Source of the DNA: Nitrospira sp.
Lineage (GTDB): Bacteria; Nitrospirota; Nitrospiria; Nitrospirales; Nitrospiraceae
Assembly (NCBI GenBank): GCA_019636945.1
Contig: JAHBWO010000003.1
Coordinates: 1 to 64,000, forward strand
Direction: 5' to 3'
Length of the DNA stretch: 64,000 nt
The notes beneath the pieces are model-generated. The model was not told the origin of the DNA, did not search any database, and was given only the letters and a program-made list of their open reading frames with translations. The position numbers and the translations under genes were made by a program. Below, piece by piece: positions 18,694 to 29,073 of this stretch (its first letter is position 1; each line of letters starts with the position of its first letter).

Positions 18694-20043
18694 TCAGCCG
18701 ATATGGGCTTGCACCACTCGGGCAAGCTCGTCGGCGACGTCTTTGACGACCGACGCGTGCTCGCCTTCGACCATGATTCGTAACAACGGTTCGGTTCCGG
18801 AGTACCGGATGAGCACACGACCGCTTCCATTGAGACGACGGTTGTTTTCTTGAATCGCCCGGTCAATCTCAGGAATCGACTCCAAGACCGGTTTCTGTTT
18901 GACCTTGATATTGACCAGAATTTGCGGCACTGCGGTCATTGCTTTGGCAAGTTCGGACAACGGTTTCTTGCTGCGCTTCATCAACGACAAGATTTGCAGG
19001 GCCGAGATCAGCCCATCTCCGGTCGTGTTGTGGTCGAGAAAGATGAAATGCCCGGACTGTTCTCCGCCGAAGTTATATCCCTCCGCCAACATCCGTTCGA
19101 GCAGGTATCGATCTCCGACCGGCGTGCGGATCAGTGTGATGCCTGCCTTGGCCATCGACAACTCCAGGCCAAAATTACTCATGACCGTACCGACCAACGT
19201 GCGGTTGGCGAGAAGACCCTGGTGGTGAAGATCGAGGCCGAGCGCCGCCATCACGTGGTCCCCATCAACGACCGTTCCCTGCTCGCAAACAAAAATGGCC
19301 CGGTCGGCATCTCCGTCCAGCGCGATTCCCAGATCGGCCTTATGCAGACGGACGGTCTCTTGCAAGAGCTCGGGATGGACGGCCCCGCATGCCTGATTGA
19401 TATTCATGCCGTTCGGTTTGTTCCCGATCACCTCCACGGTGGCGCCCAATTCTCTCAAGACGGTCGGAGCCACTTTGTACCCGGCCCCGTTGGCACAGTC
19501 CACGACAAGCTTGATCCCCTGGAAATCCAAATCTTTCGGCAATGATCGCTTGGCAAATTCAATGTATCGTCCGTCAGCATCGTCGATTCGATAGGCCTTT
19601 CCAATCAGGTCGGCAGTCGGTCTCAGGTGATTGATCTCATCGGACACGATGAGCTCTTCTATGCGGGATTCGACTTCATCGGGAAGTTTGAAGCCATCGC
19701 CCGAGAAAAACTTGATGCCGTTATCCTGGTAGGGGTTATGCGACGCCGAGATGACGACGCCTGCATCGGCACGCAGACTCCTGGTTAAAAAGGCAATGGC
19801 CGGTGTCGGCATCGGCCCGACCAAAAGGACATCGACTCCCATGGAGCAGATTCCCGCCGTCAGGGCGGATTCGAGCATATAGCCGGAAATTCTCGTGTCT
19901 TTACCGATGACGATCTGGTGACGTCCCGCTCGGCGCATAAAAATATGCGCGGCGGCTCGCCCCAACTGCATGGCTGTCTCGCTCGTCATCGGATCAAGGT
20001 TGGCGACTCCGCGTACACCGTCCGTTCCGAATAATCTACGCAT
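18694..20043 (-). CDS. glmM: Phosphoglucosamine mutase
   Basis: Converts glucosamine-6-phosphate to glucosamine-1-phosphate for UDP-GlcNAc, hence peptidoglycan and lipopolysaccharide. 449 residues with four phosphohexomutase domains: [11 protein letters not shown] at the start, the phosphoserine loop [10 protein letters not shown] (about 100), the metal loop LDGDADR (about 240), the substrate loop GGEQSGH and the phosphate loop [10 protein letters not shown]. The upstream folP stop forms ATGATG with two possible starts, 20046 and 20043; 20043 has the better spacing to GAGGAAG. The folP-glmM order is common and indicates translational coupling. Confidence 0.95.
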   Translation of the reverse strand: MRRLFGTDGVRGVANLDPMTSETAMQLGRAAAHIFMRRAGRHQIVIGKDTRISGYMLESALTAGICSMGVDVLLVGPMPTPAIAFLTRSLRADAGVVISASHNPYQDNGIKFFSGDGFKLPDEVESRIEELIVSDEINHLRPTADLIGKAYRIDDADGRYIEFAKRSLPKDLDFQGIKLVVDCANGAGYKVAPTVLRELGATVEVIGNKPNGMNINQACGAVHPELLQETVRLHKADLGIALDGDADRAIFVCEQGTVVDGDHVMAALGLDLHHQGLLANRTLVGTVMSNFGLELSMAKAGITLIRTPVGDRYLLERMLAEGYNFGGEQSGHFIFLDHNTTGDGLISALQILSLMKRSKKPLSELAKAMTAVPQILVNIKVKQKPVLESIPEIDRAIQENNRRLNGSGRVLIRYSGTEPLLRIMVEGEHASVVKDVADELARVVQAHIG

Positions 20044-20927
20044 CATTCTTCCTCTCTCTGCGATGGCCAAGCGCTGCTTGCTGCCGACGCCACCTTCACG
20101 ACATCCATCATCATGGCGACATCATGAACACGAATAATCCGAGCGCCTCGGTCCACAGCCAATGCGACGGCGGCTGCCGTCCCCCATTCGCGATGTTCGA
20201 CCGACTTATCGAGGATCGTTCCGATAAACGCCTTCCGTGACAGCCCAACCAGCAGTGGACGATTCAGGGTCAACAACGAGGACAACCCTCGAAGCAGTTC
20301 GAGATTATGGAACATCAGCTTACCAAAACCAAATCCTGGATCAAGCACGATGTTTGTTCGTGCAATCCCCGCATTCATGGCATGTTGCATACGCTCTTCA
20401 AGAAACCGCACGACCTCGCTGCGTACATCCACATAACTCGGTGCGAGCTGCATGGTTTGAGGCGTTCCTTGCATATGCATAAGGACGACGGCGGCGCCTG
20501 ATCCTGCAATCACGGAAGCCATGGCCGGATCCTGTCTCATTGCACTCACATCATTAATGATCGAGGCACCATGATCCAGCGCGCATTGGGCGACGCGTGA
20601 CTTTGTGGTATCGATGGAAATCGGAATAGAGATCAGGCGGGCCAGTTCTTCAACAACGGGACGTACACGGTCCAGCTCGTCCTGCTCGCTGACGACATGT
20701 GAACCAGGCCTGGTCGATTCCCCGCCGATATCGATCAAATCGGCACCCTGGGCGACAAGGTCCATTGCGTGTGCGATGGCTCGTTCAGGTTTGAGATAGC
20801 GTCCACCATCGTAAAACGAATCGGTCGTCACGTTGACGACGCCCATGATGAGAGGGCGAGTCCGGCACTCAATCTTGTGGCCTCTAGCCAAAAACCATTG
20901 TTCCGATGGAGCTGCTTGTGTGGACAT
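20043..20927 (-). CDS. folP: Dihydropteroate synthase
   Basis: Folate synthesis: joins para-aminobenzoate to 6-hydroxymethyl-dihydropterin pyrophosphate. A TIM-barrel enzyme, about 294 residues from ATG 20927, with [45 protein letters not shown] and LDPGFGFGK, all canonical. The ATG at 20927 ([11 protein letters not shown]) is preferred over 20945 and 21041 because the longer frames extend into the hairpin between ftsH and folP; no strong ribosome site is visible for any of them. It overlaps glmM by one base, so coupling is likely. Confidence 0.92.
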   Translation of the reverse strand: MSTQAAPSEQWFLARGHKIECRTRPLIMGVVNVTTDSFYDGGRYLKPERAIAHAMDLVAQGADLIDIGGESTRPGSHVVSEQDELDRVRPVVEELARLISIPISIDTTKSRVAQCALDHGASIINDVSAMRQDPAMASVIAGSGAAVVLMHMQGTPQTMQLAPSYVDVRSEVVRFLEERMQHAMNAGIARTNIVLDPGFGFGKLMFHNLELLRGLSSLLTLNRPLLVGLSRKAFIGTILDKSVEHREWGTAAAVALAVDRGARIIRVHDVAMMMDVVKVASAASSAWPSQREEE

Positions 20928-21035
20928 CTGCTGCAACGAGACCATCACCAGGTGCGAACAGGACGCCGGAGAGTCCGGCGAACGGGAGCCATGTCCGTCG
21001 AGGCAAAGGCTCAGCGTGTATGTATTGGACAGTAC

Positions 21036-21068
21036 CATCACGGTTCCCTTCTTCAGGGAACCGTGATG
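21036..21068 (-). other. Strong stem-loop between ftsH and folP
   Basis: A perfect 14-base inverted repeat (CATCACGGTTCCCT / AGGGAACCGTGATG) with a 5-base loop. It lies 8 bases beyond the ftsH stop and about 110 bases before folP. There is no T-run after it on either strand, so it is not a standard intrinsic terminator. It could be a processing or attenuation structure that lets ftsH be expressed at a different level from the rest of the operon. Confidence 0.6.
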
Positions 21069-21076
21069 TGAATGGA

Positions 21077-22888
21077 TCAGGCAGGAACAGTTTGGGAGGA
21101 AGACTGCAACAAAATCTGGTCGATTTCCGGGGCGTCCAATACTTCTTTTTCGAGCAGGGCTTCCGCCAGGGCCTTGAGACTTGTCATCTGTTCGGTCAGG
21201 ACACGACGCGCGCGTTCATAGTTTTCCGTAACGAAACGTTTGATCTCGAGATCGATTTCGAGAGCCACTTGATCGCTGACATCCCGTTTCGTCGCGAAGT
21301 CCCGGCCAAGAAATACGGAGTCTTCCTTCTGCCCAAAGGTCAACGGCCCTAACTTTTCGCTCATGCCCCATTCGCAGACCATCTTACGTGCCAGATCGGT
21401 GGCACGCTCCAGATCGTTGCCTGCTCCAGTCGTGACATGCTTAAAGACCAGTTCCTCGGCCACTCGCCCACCCATGAGAATCGCCAAGGTGTTATAGAGA
21501 AATTCCTTTGAATAGTTATGACGGTCGTCGGTCGGTAGTTGCATCGTCACACCGAGTGCACGGCCTCTCGGGATAATCGTGACTTTATGAACAGGATCCG
21601 TGCCAGGGAGCAGTTTAGCCATCAAGGCGTGGCCCGCTTCATGGTAGGCCGTGATACGTTTTTCCTCATCGGTCAGAATCATGCTCTTCCGCTCCGCACC
21701 CATCATGACCTTGTCTTTGGCCATCTCAAAGTCGATGTTTTCGACTTCCTTCTTGTTTTGACGGGCGGCCCACAGCGCGGCCTCGTTCACGAGATTCTCA
21801 AGGTCGGCACCGGAAAACCCAGGGGTTCCCCGAGCAATCTTTTCCAACTCGACATTCCCTGAGATGGGAACCTTTTTCGTGTGAACTTTCAGGATTTCCG
21901 AACGGCCTTTGAGATCCGGTCGATTGACGACGACCTGGCGATCGAAGCGCCCCGGCCGTAGTAAGGCAGGATCGAGCACGTCAGGACGATTGGTGGCCGC
22001 GACCAAAATCACTCCTTCGGTCGTATCAAATCCATCCATTTCAACGAGCAATTGATTGAGGGTTTGTTCCCTTTCGTCATGTCCCCCGCCCAGGCCTGCC
22101 CCGCGCAGACGGCCAACAGCATCAATCTCATCAATGAAAATGATGCAGGGGGCGTGCTTTTTCCCCTGCTCAAAGAGATCGCGTACGCGTGAAGCCCCGA
22201 CCCCGACGAACATCTCGACGAAGTCGGATCCGCTGATGCTGAAGAATGGCACACCCGCCTCTCCGGCGATCGCTTTGGCTAAGAGTGTCTTGCCTGTTCC
22301 AGGGGGGCCAACGACCAGCACACCTTTCGGAATACGTCCGCCCAGTTTCTGAAACTTTCTGGGGTCCTTCAAAAACTCGATAATCTCAAGGACCTCTTCT
22401 TTTGCCTCATCGACACCCGCAACATCGGAGAATGTGACTTTCTTCCGTTCTTCCGTCAACATCCGCGCCCGACTTTTCCCAAACGACAGCGCCTTATTTC
22501 CCCCGATCTGCATCTGGCGCATGAGGAAAAACCAGAGGCCGAGGAACAGAATAAACGGGCCCCACGTGACCAGAAACGTGATGTACCAGGGACTCTCGTC
22601 CGGTGGTTTGACCTCGATCTGCACCTCTTTCTCCCGAAGGACCTTCACAAAATCGGGATAGTCGGCTGAATAGGTGCGGATGCGAGTTTTGTCTTTCAAC
22701 ACGCCGCTGATGTGGTTGCCCTTGATGATGACTTTTTCAAAATCACCTTTATCGAGCTTCGACATGAAGTCGCTGAAGATCACTTCTTCTTCCGGCGCAT
22801 GCGTCGGAACACTGAATAAGTTGAACAGGAGAATCATGAACAAGCCGACGACGACCCAGAAAAGCAGGTTCTTGACCCGGGAATTCAT
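21077..22888 (-). CDS. ftsH: ATP-dependent zinc metalloprotease FtsH
   Basis: Inner-membrane quality-control protease, 603 residues. Membrane helices at about 8-24 and 108-125 flank a periplasmic domain. The AAA domain has Walker [10 protein letters not shown] (about 193), Walker [12 protein letters not shown], and the second region of homology [20 protein letters not shown]. The protease domain has the zinc motif [10 protein letters not shown] (about 415). The N terminus is [20 protein letters not shown]. It lies between hpt and folP, an arrangement (tilS-hpt-ftsH-folP) widespread in bacteria, and is probably co-transcribed with them. Confidence 0.97.
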   Translation of the reverse strand: MNSRVKNLLFWVVVGLFMILLFNLFSVPTHAPEEEVIFSDFMSKLDKGDFEKVIIKGNHISGVLKDKTRIRTYSADYPDFVKVLREKEVQIEVKPPDESPWYITFLVTWGPFILFLGLWFFLMRQMQIGGNKALSFGKSRARMLTEERKKVTFSDVAGVDEAKEEVLEIIEFLKDPRKFQKLGGRIPKGVLVVGPPGTGKTLLAKAIAGEAGVPFFSISGSDFVEMFVGVGASRVRDLFEQGKKHAPCIIFIDEIDAVGRLRGAGLGGGHDEREQTLNQLLVEMDGFDTTEGVILVAATNRPDVLDPALLRPGRFDRQVVVNRPDLKGRSEILKVHTKKVPISGNVELEKIARGTPGFSGADLENLVNEAALWAARQNKKEVENIDFEMAKDKVMMGAERKSMILTDEEKRITAYHEAGHALMAKLLPGTDPVHKVTIIPRGRALGVTMQLPTDDRHNYSKEFLYNTLAILMGGRVAEELVFKHVTTGAGNDLERATDLARKMVCEWGMSEKLGPLTFGQKEDSVFLGRDFATKRDVSDQVALEIDLEIKRFVTENYERARRVLTEQMTSLKALAEALLEKEVLDAPEIDQILLQSSSQTVPA

Positions 22889-22987
22889 CCAGTTCTCCTT
22901 GGCGATAACGTTGGATGGAAAGCGTTTAGGAATTGATGGGATGTTAACACACGCTTGTCCATATTGACAACAGCTCGTAAGAAAATG

Positions 22988-23530
22988 CTACGGCTCCGGC
23001 TCACTCGATTGATCGAGCACCGCGAGATACGGAAGGTTCCGGTACTTCTGCTGATAATCCAGGCCATATCCAATGACGTACTGATCAGGAATTTTGAAGC
23101 CGATGTATTGCACGTGCACATCGACGACACGGCGCTCCGGTTTACTCAACAATGTACAGACATTGATACTCTTCGGTTTCCGCCTTGCCAAGGTCTTCAT
23201 GAGATATTGAACCGTCAATCCTGAATCGACAATGTCCTCGACCAGCAGCACGTCTTTGTTCTTGATCTGTTCGGTCAACTCCGTCACCAACTTCACTTTC
23301 CCGGATGTCTTGGCTCCTGTCCCGTAACTCGTCACCACGATGAAATCAATTCGTACGGGAATTCGAACGGCTCGAGCCAGGTCGGCAAAAAACGCATACG
23401 CTCCCTTCAGTACACCGACAAGCACCAGGTCCTTCCCGGCATAGTCGGTGCTGATCTGTCGCCCTAACTCGCGGATCCGATTCCGCATCTGCTCCTGAGT
23501 GATGATCGGACGTCCAAACATACGTTCCAT
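22988..23530 (-). CDS. hpt: Hypoxanthine phosphoribosyltransferase
   Basis: Purine salvage: hypoxanthine or guanine plus PRPP to IMP or GMP. 180 residues, the family's normal length. The PRPP-binding motif VLLVEDIVDSGLTVQYL (about 100-115) and the LVGVLKGAYAFFADL loop are clear, with DYQQKYRNLPYLAVL near the end. It starts one base after the tilS stop (TGA-G-ATG), showing tight coupling in the tilS-hpt-ftsH order known from many bacteria. The other strand's ORF at this place is a shadow. Confidence 0.94.
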   Translation of the reverse strand: MERMFGRPIITQEQMRNRIRELGRQISTDYAGKDLVLVGVLKGAYAFFADLARAVRIPVRIDFIVVTSYGTGAKTSGKVKLVTELTEQIKNKDVLLVEDIVDSGLTVQYLMKTLARRKPKSINVCTLLSKPERRVVDVHVQYIGFKIPDQYVIGYGLDYQQKYRNLPYLAVLDQSSEPEP

Positions 23531-23531
23531 C

Positions 23532-24977
23532 TCAGTCGGTTCCTTCCGTGAGAGGTGGTGAAGTGACGGTGATAACCAAACAGCGTGTCGTCAAGGATGT
23601 CGGCACCCAGCGTTCATCTTGCCGATACCCAACGATCCAGAGAATGCCTTCGGGAGCCACAACCAGAGGGACACGATCACGTCGTGCCATCGGAATCTTC
23701 ATATCCGTAAAAAAATCCTGCAATTTCTTCGAATGTCCACCCATGCCACGAGGGCAAAAGCGATCGCCCGGCACCCAGCTTCGGATGGTCAGTGCGTGAG
23801 TGATTCGGTCGGCATCCACCAGGATCTGGTCCTGCTCCGGTACGGGTTCTCTAGGGTCGTACTCCTGCAGTTGTACCTGAAGTCGTTGTCCTGTTCCAGG
23901 CCAGATGAGTTCTCCTGGGATTGAGATGGGGGTGTGAGGCGCATCAGCATCTCGGTGCCGTCGATCCTCCCGATGCCCTGCCGGAAATGGAATAAAGCGG
24001 AGCGTCTGCATCGTGACGACGATAGCCCCCCCCTTTATGGCCACGCGACAGTCCGACTCCGGACTTGAGACAAGACGTCTCACTCGCTCGATCTTATGAA
24101 AACTGGGGGCGCGCTGGTGCGGGTCAGATCGGCGCAGCAGCAGTCGAAGACAGCGCCGTTGCAGGGGCAGTGGGAGATCGGCAAGAGTCCGGCGATCAAG
24201 CGTCCATGCTCCGGTTGTGCCCCACTTCACAGCAGACGCCGTGCGGACAGCCACTTCTTGGTCCAGATAGTGATCATCGGCCCGACAGAGGTCGGCGAGT
24301 CTGCAGAGAGCCTTGCTGCTTGATGGAACCAATTGAGTAAGGAGCGGAATGACCTCTTGTCTGATTCGGTTTCTGAGGTAGAGCGGCTTGGCATTGCTCG
24401 AATCTTCCCGATAGGATACACCCGCCGTACGCAGATAGGTCAGGATCTCCCGTCTCGTTGTCTCGTACAACGGTCGTACAACCGCATCGTCACGGACCGT
24501 AGGCATGCCGGAAAGACCGGTCAACCCTGCCCCTCGAAGCATCCATAAGAGGACCGTCTCTGCCTGGTCATCTGCCGTATGACCGACGGCAATGCGATCG
24601 GCTCCAGACATCGTTCTGATTTCCTGCATCAGACGATATCGAATGTCACGAGCCTCGGCTTGTAGAGAGGCAGTTCGACGGTCAGTTTGAATGTGCGCCC
24701 TGCGCACATGGAGAGGCACGACCAGACTGAGGCACAGCGCCTCTACAAACCGTTGATCCTCATCGGATTCAGCGCCCCGCAACCCATAGTTACAATGGAT
24801 GGCCGTCAGGGTCAGTTTCCAGTGAGACCGGAGATGATGCAGGATCGACAATAATGCGACAGAATCCGGACCGCCCGAGATGGCGACCACTAGATGCTGT
24901 CCTGGTTGAAAGAGGTTTCTGGATCGAACCGTTCGAACGACGTGACGTACGAGAGGAGGCCAAGCCGTCCTGTTCAT
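23532..24977 (-). CDS. tilS: tRNA(Ile)-lysidine synthase
   Basis: Modifies C34 of the CAU-anticodon tRNA-Ile to lysidine so that it reads AUA. About 481 residues. The N-terminal PP-loop domain carries VVAISGGPDSVALL and a conserved AVGHTADDQAETVL; the middle domain has NRIRQEVIPLL, and the C-terminal domain has GDRFCPRGMGGHSKKLQDFF. The start is uncertain: ATG 24977 gives a usual N terminus (MNRTAWPPLVRHV), while the open frame continues to 25073 and would overlap ribF by 65 bases. No clear ribosome site decides between them. Confidence 0.93.
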   Translation of the reverse strand: MNRTAWPPLVRHVVRTVRSRNLFQPGQHLVVAISGGPDSVALLSILHHLRSHWKLTLTAIHCNYGLRGAESDEDQRFVEALCLSLVVPLHVRRAHIQTDRRTASLQAEARDIRYRLMQEIRTMSGADRIAVGHTADDQAETVLLWMLRGAGLTGLSGMPTVRDDAVVRPLYETTRREILTYLRTAGVSYREDSSNAKPLYLRNRIRQEVIPLLTQLVPSSSKALCRLADLCRADDHYLDQEVAVRTASAVKWGTTGAWTLDRRTLADLPLPLQRRCLRLLLRRSDPHQRAPSFHKIERVRRLVSSPESDCRVAIKGGAIVVTMQTLRFIPFPAGHREDRRHRDADAPHTPISIPGELIWPGTGQRLQVQLQEYDPREPVPEQDQILVDADRITHALTIRSWVPGDRFCPRGMGGHSKKLQDFFTDMKIPMARRDRVPLVVAPEGILWIVGYRQDERWVPTSLTTRCLVITVTSPPLTEGTD

Positions 24978-25008
24978 GGAGTTGCGTGCAGCCGGTTGTA
25001 AGAATCCA

Positions 25009-25953
25009 TCACGCTCCACAGGTGTCGTGATAGCGACGGAGGGCGGCTCTCGCTGATTCCACATCAATGGCAATTTGTCGGCTCAACGCTTCTTCACCAT
25101 TGAACTGTGCGTCGCCGCGGATACGATCAATCAATTCGACCGTGATCATGTGCCCGTAGAGGTCATACTGTCCATCGAGGATGGAGACTTCCACTCCTCG
25201 TACTTCTCCATGGAAGGTCGGTTTGCTCCCTACATAGGTGACGGAATCATGTCGATCAGTTCCCACGGTCGTGATCGAGGCATAAATTCCATCGGCAGGG
25301 GTGACACGGTGTGGAGGAAGCGACAGATTGGCGGTCGGACATCCTAATGTCCGCCCCCTGCCCTCCCCAGGAGCGACGATCCCGCTCAGGGCATAGGGTC
25401 GGCCGAGTAACTTCATTGCCTGGGCGACGTGTCCGGCCACAATGAGCTGTCTGATTCTCGTTGAGCTGACGACTCCCCCGTCGAGGGTCACCGGAGGTGT
25501 TGGATGGACGATGAAGCCAAACTGATCACCGAGCCGCCCCAGGTCCTCGATCGTGCCGGCTCGCTTGTGTCCAAACGCAAAATGTTGTCCGACAAAAATC
25601 TCCTTAAGCCCAAGCCCCTTGGAAAGTACCTGCTCAGCGAACAATTCCGGAGTCAGCGACGCAAAGGCTCGAGTGAATTCCACAAGCACCACCTCATCGA
25701 TGCCTGCCTGCTCGAAGTGAGCGAGTTTTTCATGCTCGTCGGTCAGAAACCGAAAGTCGGCTTGAGGCGCCAGAATTTTCACCGGATGTGGATCGAATGT
25801 GAGAACCATTGCGGTTCCCTCCTTCTTGCGTGCCGCCTCGATTACCCGCTGTAACAGGGCGTGGTGGCCACGATGGTGTCCATCAAAATTCCCGATGGTT
25901 CCCACGGGATAGGGGCGACCCGTTTGGCTGGAATATCCGCGGGTTACTTTCAT
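25009..25953 (-). CDS. ribF: Bifunctional riboflavin kinase / FAD synthetase
   Basis: Makes FMN and FAD from riboflavin. 314 residues: an N-terminal nucleotidyltransferase domain with VGTIGNFDGHHRGHHALL (the HxGH motif reads HRGH) and VVSSTRIRQLI, and a C-terminal kinase domain with GEGRGRTLGCPTANL and the basic-acidic end of the family. Its ATG overlaps the hemB stop (ATGA), so it is translated with hemB. FAD and FMN supply alongside haem synthesis would suit a respiratory, flavin-rich organism, but the pairing may simply reflect a convenient operon. Confidence 0.95.
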   Translation of the reverse strand: MKVTRGYSSQTGRPYPVGTIGNFDGHHRGHHALLQRVIEAARKKEGTAMVLTFDPHPVKILAPQADFRFLTDEHEKLAHFEQAGIDEVVLVEFTRAFASLTPELFAEQVLSKGLGLKEIFVGQHFAFGHKRAGTIEDLGRLGDQFGFIVHPTPPVTLDGGVVSSTRIRQLIVAGHVAQAMKLLGRPYALSGIVAPGEGRGRTLGCPTANLSLPPHRVTPADGIYASITTVGTDRHDSVTYVGSKPTFHGEVRGVEVSILDGQYDLYGHMITVELIDRIRGDAQFNGEEALSRQIAIDVESARAALRRYHDTCGA

Positions 25954-26930
25954 TGAGGTGAACGAAGCAGCTGAGCCGCGTCTTTGGCAAAGTAGGTCAG
26001 AATCAGGTCGGCCCCCGCCCGCTTGATGGCCAAGAGCGATTCCATCATCGCCCGCGACTCATCGAGCCATCCCGCCTGCGCAGCCGCTTTGATCATGCTG
26101 TACTCTCCGCTCACTTGATAAGCCGCCAGCGGAAGGAGGATACGGCGACGAGCGGTAGCAATGATGTCAAGGTACGGCAACGCCGGCTTCACCATGATGA
26201 TGTCGGCCCCTTCCTTGATATCGAGGTCGATTTCGCGCATCGCTTCCCGCGCATTGGCCGGATCCATCTGATAGGACTGTCGGTCGCCGAAGTGAGGAGT
26301 CGAGAAGGCTGCATCGCGAAACGGTGCGTAGAAGCAGGACGAGAACTTCGCCGCGTACGCCATAATGGGTAGATCAGAGAAGCCGGTCCGATCCAACTCT
26401 CTCCGAATCGCCGCCACACGCCCGTCCATCATATCGGATGGTGCCACCATGTCGGCTCCTGCCTCGGCGTGGGTGCGTGCCATGGTCGTCAGGCAGTCCA
26501 GGGTCTCATCGTTGAGAATCTTTCCATCCCGCACGATGCCACAATGGCCGTGGCTGGTGTACTCATCGATACACACATCGGTGATCACCATTAACTCCGG
26601 CACCTGCTGCTTAACGGCTTTGACGGCTCGCTGCACGATCCCGTTTGGATCCAAGCCTGAGCTGCCACGGTCATCCTTGTATGCCGGAATGCCGAATAAA
26701 ATGATGGCTGGAATCCCGACCGCACAAAGTTCAACCGCCTCTTTGACGAGCAGATCGATGGACAGTCGACATTGACCGGGCATCGACTCGATGGCTTCAC
26801 GCCGACCCTGTCCTTCAGTCACGAACAGTGGAGCGATAAAATCCGCCGGCGAGAGATGCGTTTCTCGCACCATCCGTCGTAGCGGTTCCTGCTGCCTGAG
26901 TCGACGAAGGCGATGAATTGGAAACCCCAT
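25950..26930 (-). CDS. hemB: Porphobilinogen synthase (delta-aminolevulinate dehydratase)
   Basis: Condenses two 5-aminolevulinates to porphobilinogen. 326 residues from ATG 26930, which follows AAAGGACACGAC. Schiff-base lysines are visible in MAYAAKFSSCFYAPFRD and IIMVKPALPYLD. The metal-binding segment reads DVCIDEYTSHGHCG: the first and third cysteines of the zinc-type site are present, but the middle one is Asp, so metal use is uncertain between the zinc and magnesium types. It lies in the same strand order as hemA, hemC and cobA-hemD, with one CBS gene between. Confidence 0.95.
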   Translation of the reverse strand: MGFPIHRLRRLRQQEPLRRMVRETHLSPADFIAPLFVTEGQGRREAIESMPGQCRLSIDLLVKEAVELCAVGIPAIILFGIPAYKDDRGSSGLDPNGIVQRAVKAVKQQVPELMVITDVCIDEYTSHGHCGIVRDGKILNDETLDCLTTMARTHAEAGADMVAPSDMMDGRVAAIRRELDRTGFSDLPIMAYAAKFSSCFYAPFRDAAFSTPHFGDRQSYQMDPANAREAMREIDLDIKEGADIIMVKPALPYLDIIATARRRILLPLAAYQVSGEYSMIKAAAQAGWLDESRAMMESLLAIKRAGADLILTYFAKDAAQLLRSPQ

Positions 26931-27062
26931 GTCGTGTCCTTTATTGCTGTGAACGATGGGCCGGGAAGACCACAAGGTCTGGAACCGGGATCATTCCCGC
27001 CAGCTGATCGTCCCGTGTGAGAGCTCCATAACGATGGATCGGAAACTCCATAGCGAGGAGCC

Positions 27063-27455
27063 TTATTTCCGAGGGAGATTGGTTAAGAAGACGACCAAGT
27101 CTCGGACCGAGATGATTCCGACCAACTGGCCGTCACGTGTCACACCCAAATGACGAAGGTGTGATTGGGCCATGAGATCATTCGCATCCAGCAAGGTCTT
27201 ATTTTCTTCGATCGTCATGATGGGCGCCGACATAATCTGTTCAACCGTGGTTTTGGTCGCGTCCGCCCCGGCTGCGACGACACGGCGCATCATGTCCGTG
27301 TCCGTGATGATGCCGATGATCTCACGGTCATTCGTCACGAATAAACTGCCGATCCCGCGATCGCGCATGATCCTCGCTGCGGTCTGCGAGTCGGTGTCGC
27401 GTGGGACTGTCACAAACTTATCTCGGGGAATCATGAATGACTTCACAGGAACCAT
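27063..27455 (-). CDS. Two-CBS-domain protein
   Basis: A 130-residue protein made only of a CBS-domain pair: about 8-60 (TVPRDTDSQTAARIMRDRGIGSLFV) and 70-125 (MSAPIMTIEENKTLLDANDLM), with GIITDTDMMRR and LVGIISVRDLVVFL repeats. CBS pairs bind adenine nucleotides and regulate partner proteins; here the partner is unknown. The ATG at 27455 is preceded by AAGGAGGGA. It sits between cobA-hemD and hemB inside the haem cluster. A GGCCCAT/ATGGGCC stem-loop (27480-27498) lies just upstream. A close relative lies at 60000-60434. Confidence 0.85.
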   Translation of the reverse strand: MVPVKSFMIPRDKFVTVPRDTDSQTAARIMRDRGIGSLFVTNDREIIGIITDTDMMRRVVAAGADATKTTVEQIMSAPIMTIEENKTLLDANDLMAQSHLRHLGVTRDGQLVGIISVRDLVVFLTNLPRK

Positions 27456-27504
27456 AGTACGCTCCCTCCTTATAAAGCCGGCCCATCAGGCATGGGCCGT
27501 TGGG

Positions 27505-29073
27505 TTACGATACAACACCCGCGGCACAGTGCTCGCGGCTCTCATAATGGTGAGCAATCGCATCCACTAATGCAGGAATCGTATTTTCGCTCGGCATGAT
27601 TGAGACCGTGAGACCGAATTCCTCTGCTGTCTTGGCTGTGATTGGACCGATGCAGGCGATGGTCACTGAGCGCAACAGCGGACTCACAGCATCCACCCCT
27701 CCCAGCATAGCAACAAAGTTTCGAACCGTGGAAGAACTTGTAAAGGTCACGACATCGAGACGATGGTCTCTGAGCTCTTGCCACCATCCCTCAGCCTTCA
27801 GGTCCGGAGCCAGCGTTCGGTAGACCGGCACGACATCGACATGGGCTCCACGCGCACGGAGCTGCTCCGGCAAGATCTCTCGCGCCACTTCGGCTCGCGG
27901 GATCAGGATGCGAGATGTGCTGATCTCCTGCTGATTCAGTGCGGCCAAAACTCCCTCCGCTTGATATTCAGCCGGAACCAGATCGGCTCGAACGCCAAAC
28001 CGCTCCAACTCCTGAGCGGTCCGGGGTCCGATACAGCACACGCGTCGTCCGGCCAGACACCGTGCATCCAGCCCTTTCGCCCAGAGACGACTCATGAAGC
28101 GGTCGACGCCATTCACACTGGTAAAGATCAGCCAATGGTAGGTGCCGATCTCAGAAATGGCGCGGTCGACAACTGTCCAATCGAGCGGGGGAACAATGCT
28201 GATGGTCGGCCCCTCGACCGGGTCTGCTCCATAACTGGCGAGATGCGTAGCCAGCTCGTGGGCCTGCTCTTTGGCTCGTGTCATCAACACGCGTTTGCCA
28301 AACAGTGGACGTCGCTCGAACCAGTTGAGTGTCGATCTGAGTTGAACAACCTCACCCACCACGATCACAGTGGGAGGTTCCATTCCGATGGCCCGAGCCT
28401 TTGACACAATGTCCGACAACGTTCCGACCAGCGTCTGTTGGCAGGCTCTGGTCCCCCAGCGGGTAATCGCGACCGGTGTCGATGGAGACAACCCTTCTTG
28501 CATGAGCTGGGCGGTGATCGTGGAGAGATGTTTCATGCCCATCAGAAAGACGAGCGTCCCACGAGTTGCCGCGAGTCTTGGCCAGTCCAACATCGTCGCC
28601 GCTTTTGTGGGATCTTCATGCCCGGTGACGATCGTTACGGTGGATGCCAAAGTCCGGTGGGTAATAGGAATACCGGCATAGGCCGGGACTGCCACTGCGG
28701 CGGTGACACCAGGGACCACCTCAAACGGGATTCCCGCCGTTGCGAGTGCCTCGGCTTCTTCTCCCCCGCGACCGAAGACAAACGGATCCCCGCCTTTCAG
28801 GCGTACCACCATGTTCCCTGCTTGTGCACGCTCGATCAGCAGCTGATTGATGGACGCTTGCTCCGGGTATTTCCCCGTTCCCCGTCGTCCGACATAGAGC
28901 CGTTCCGCATGCTCGGGAGCATGAGCGAGCAGGGCAGGATTGGCGAGATAGTCGTAGAGGACGACGTCTGCCCGCTCGAGACAATCTCGTCCACGGAGCG
29001 TCAAGAGCCCTGGATCTCCAGGGCCGGCTCCGACGAGATAGACCTTTCCTGTGCGTTGCCCTATTCTGCTCAT
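27505..29073 (-). CDS. Uroporphyrinogen-III C-methyltransferase / uroporphyrinogen-III synthase fusion
   Basis: A 522-residue fusion of two steps. Residues about 8-250 are a SUMT (CobA) domain with [36 protein letters not shown] and [15 protein letters not shown]; this makes precorrin-2 for siroheme or B12. Residues about 255-510 are a HemD domain with [22 protein letters not shown] and [14 protein letters not shown], which closes the tetrapyrrole ring. Such CobA-HemD fusions are known in several phyla. The start overlaps the hemC stop by four bases (ATGA). The NAD-dependent next step toward siroheme is probably the separate protein at 53114. Confidence 0.93.
   Translation of the reverse strand: MSRIGQRTGKVYLVGAGPGDPGLLTLRGRDCLERADVVLYDYLANPALLAHAPEHAERLYVGRRGTGKYPEQASINQLLIERAQAGNMVVRLKGGDPFVFGRGGEEAEALATAGIPFEVVPGVTAAVAVPAYAGIPITHRTLASTVTIVTGHEDPTKAATMLDWPRLAATRGTLVFLMGMKHLSTITAQLMQEGLSPSTPVAITRWGTRACQQTLVGTLSDIVSKARAIGMEPPTVIVVGEVVQLRSTLNWFERRPLFGKRVLMTRAKEQAHELATHLASYGADPVEGPTISIVPPLDWTVVDRAISEIGTYHWLIFTSVNGVDRFMSRLWAKGLDARCLAGRRVCCIGPRTAQELERFGVRADLVPAEYQAEGVLAALNQQEISTSRILIPRAEVAREILPEQLRARGAHVDVVPVYRTLAPDLKAEGWWQELRDHRLDVVTFTSSSTVRNFVAMLGGVDAVSPLLRSVTIACIGPITAKTAEEFGLTVSIMPSENTIPALVDAIAHHYESREHCAAGVVS

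Noticed and set aside
27480-27498. GGCCCAT/ATGGGCC hairpin as a terminator of cobA-hemD
   Set aside because: No T-run follows, and the CBS gene begins 25 bases later with a good ribosome site, so transcription likely continues.
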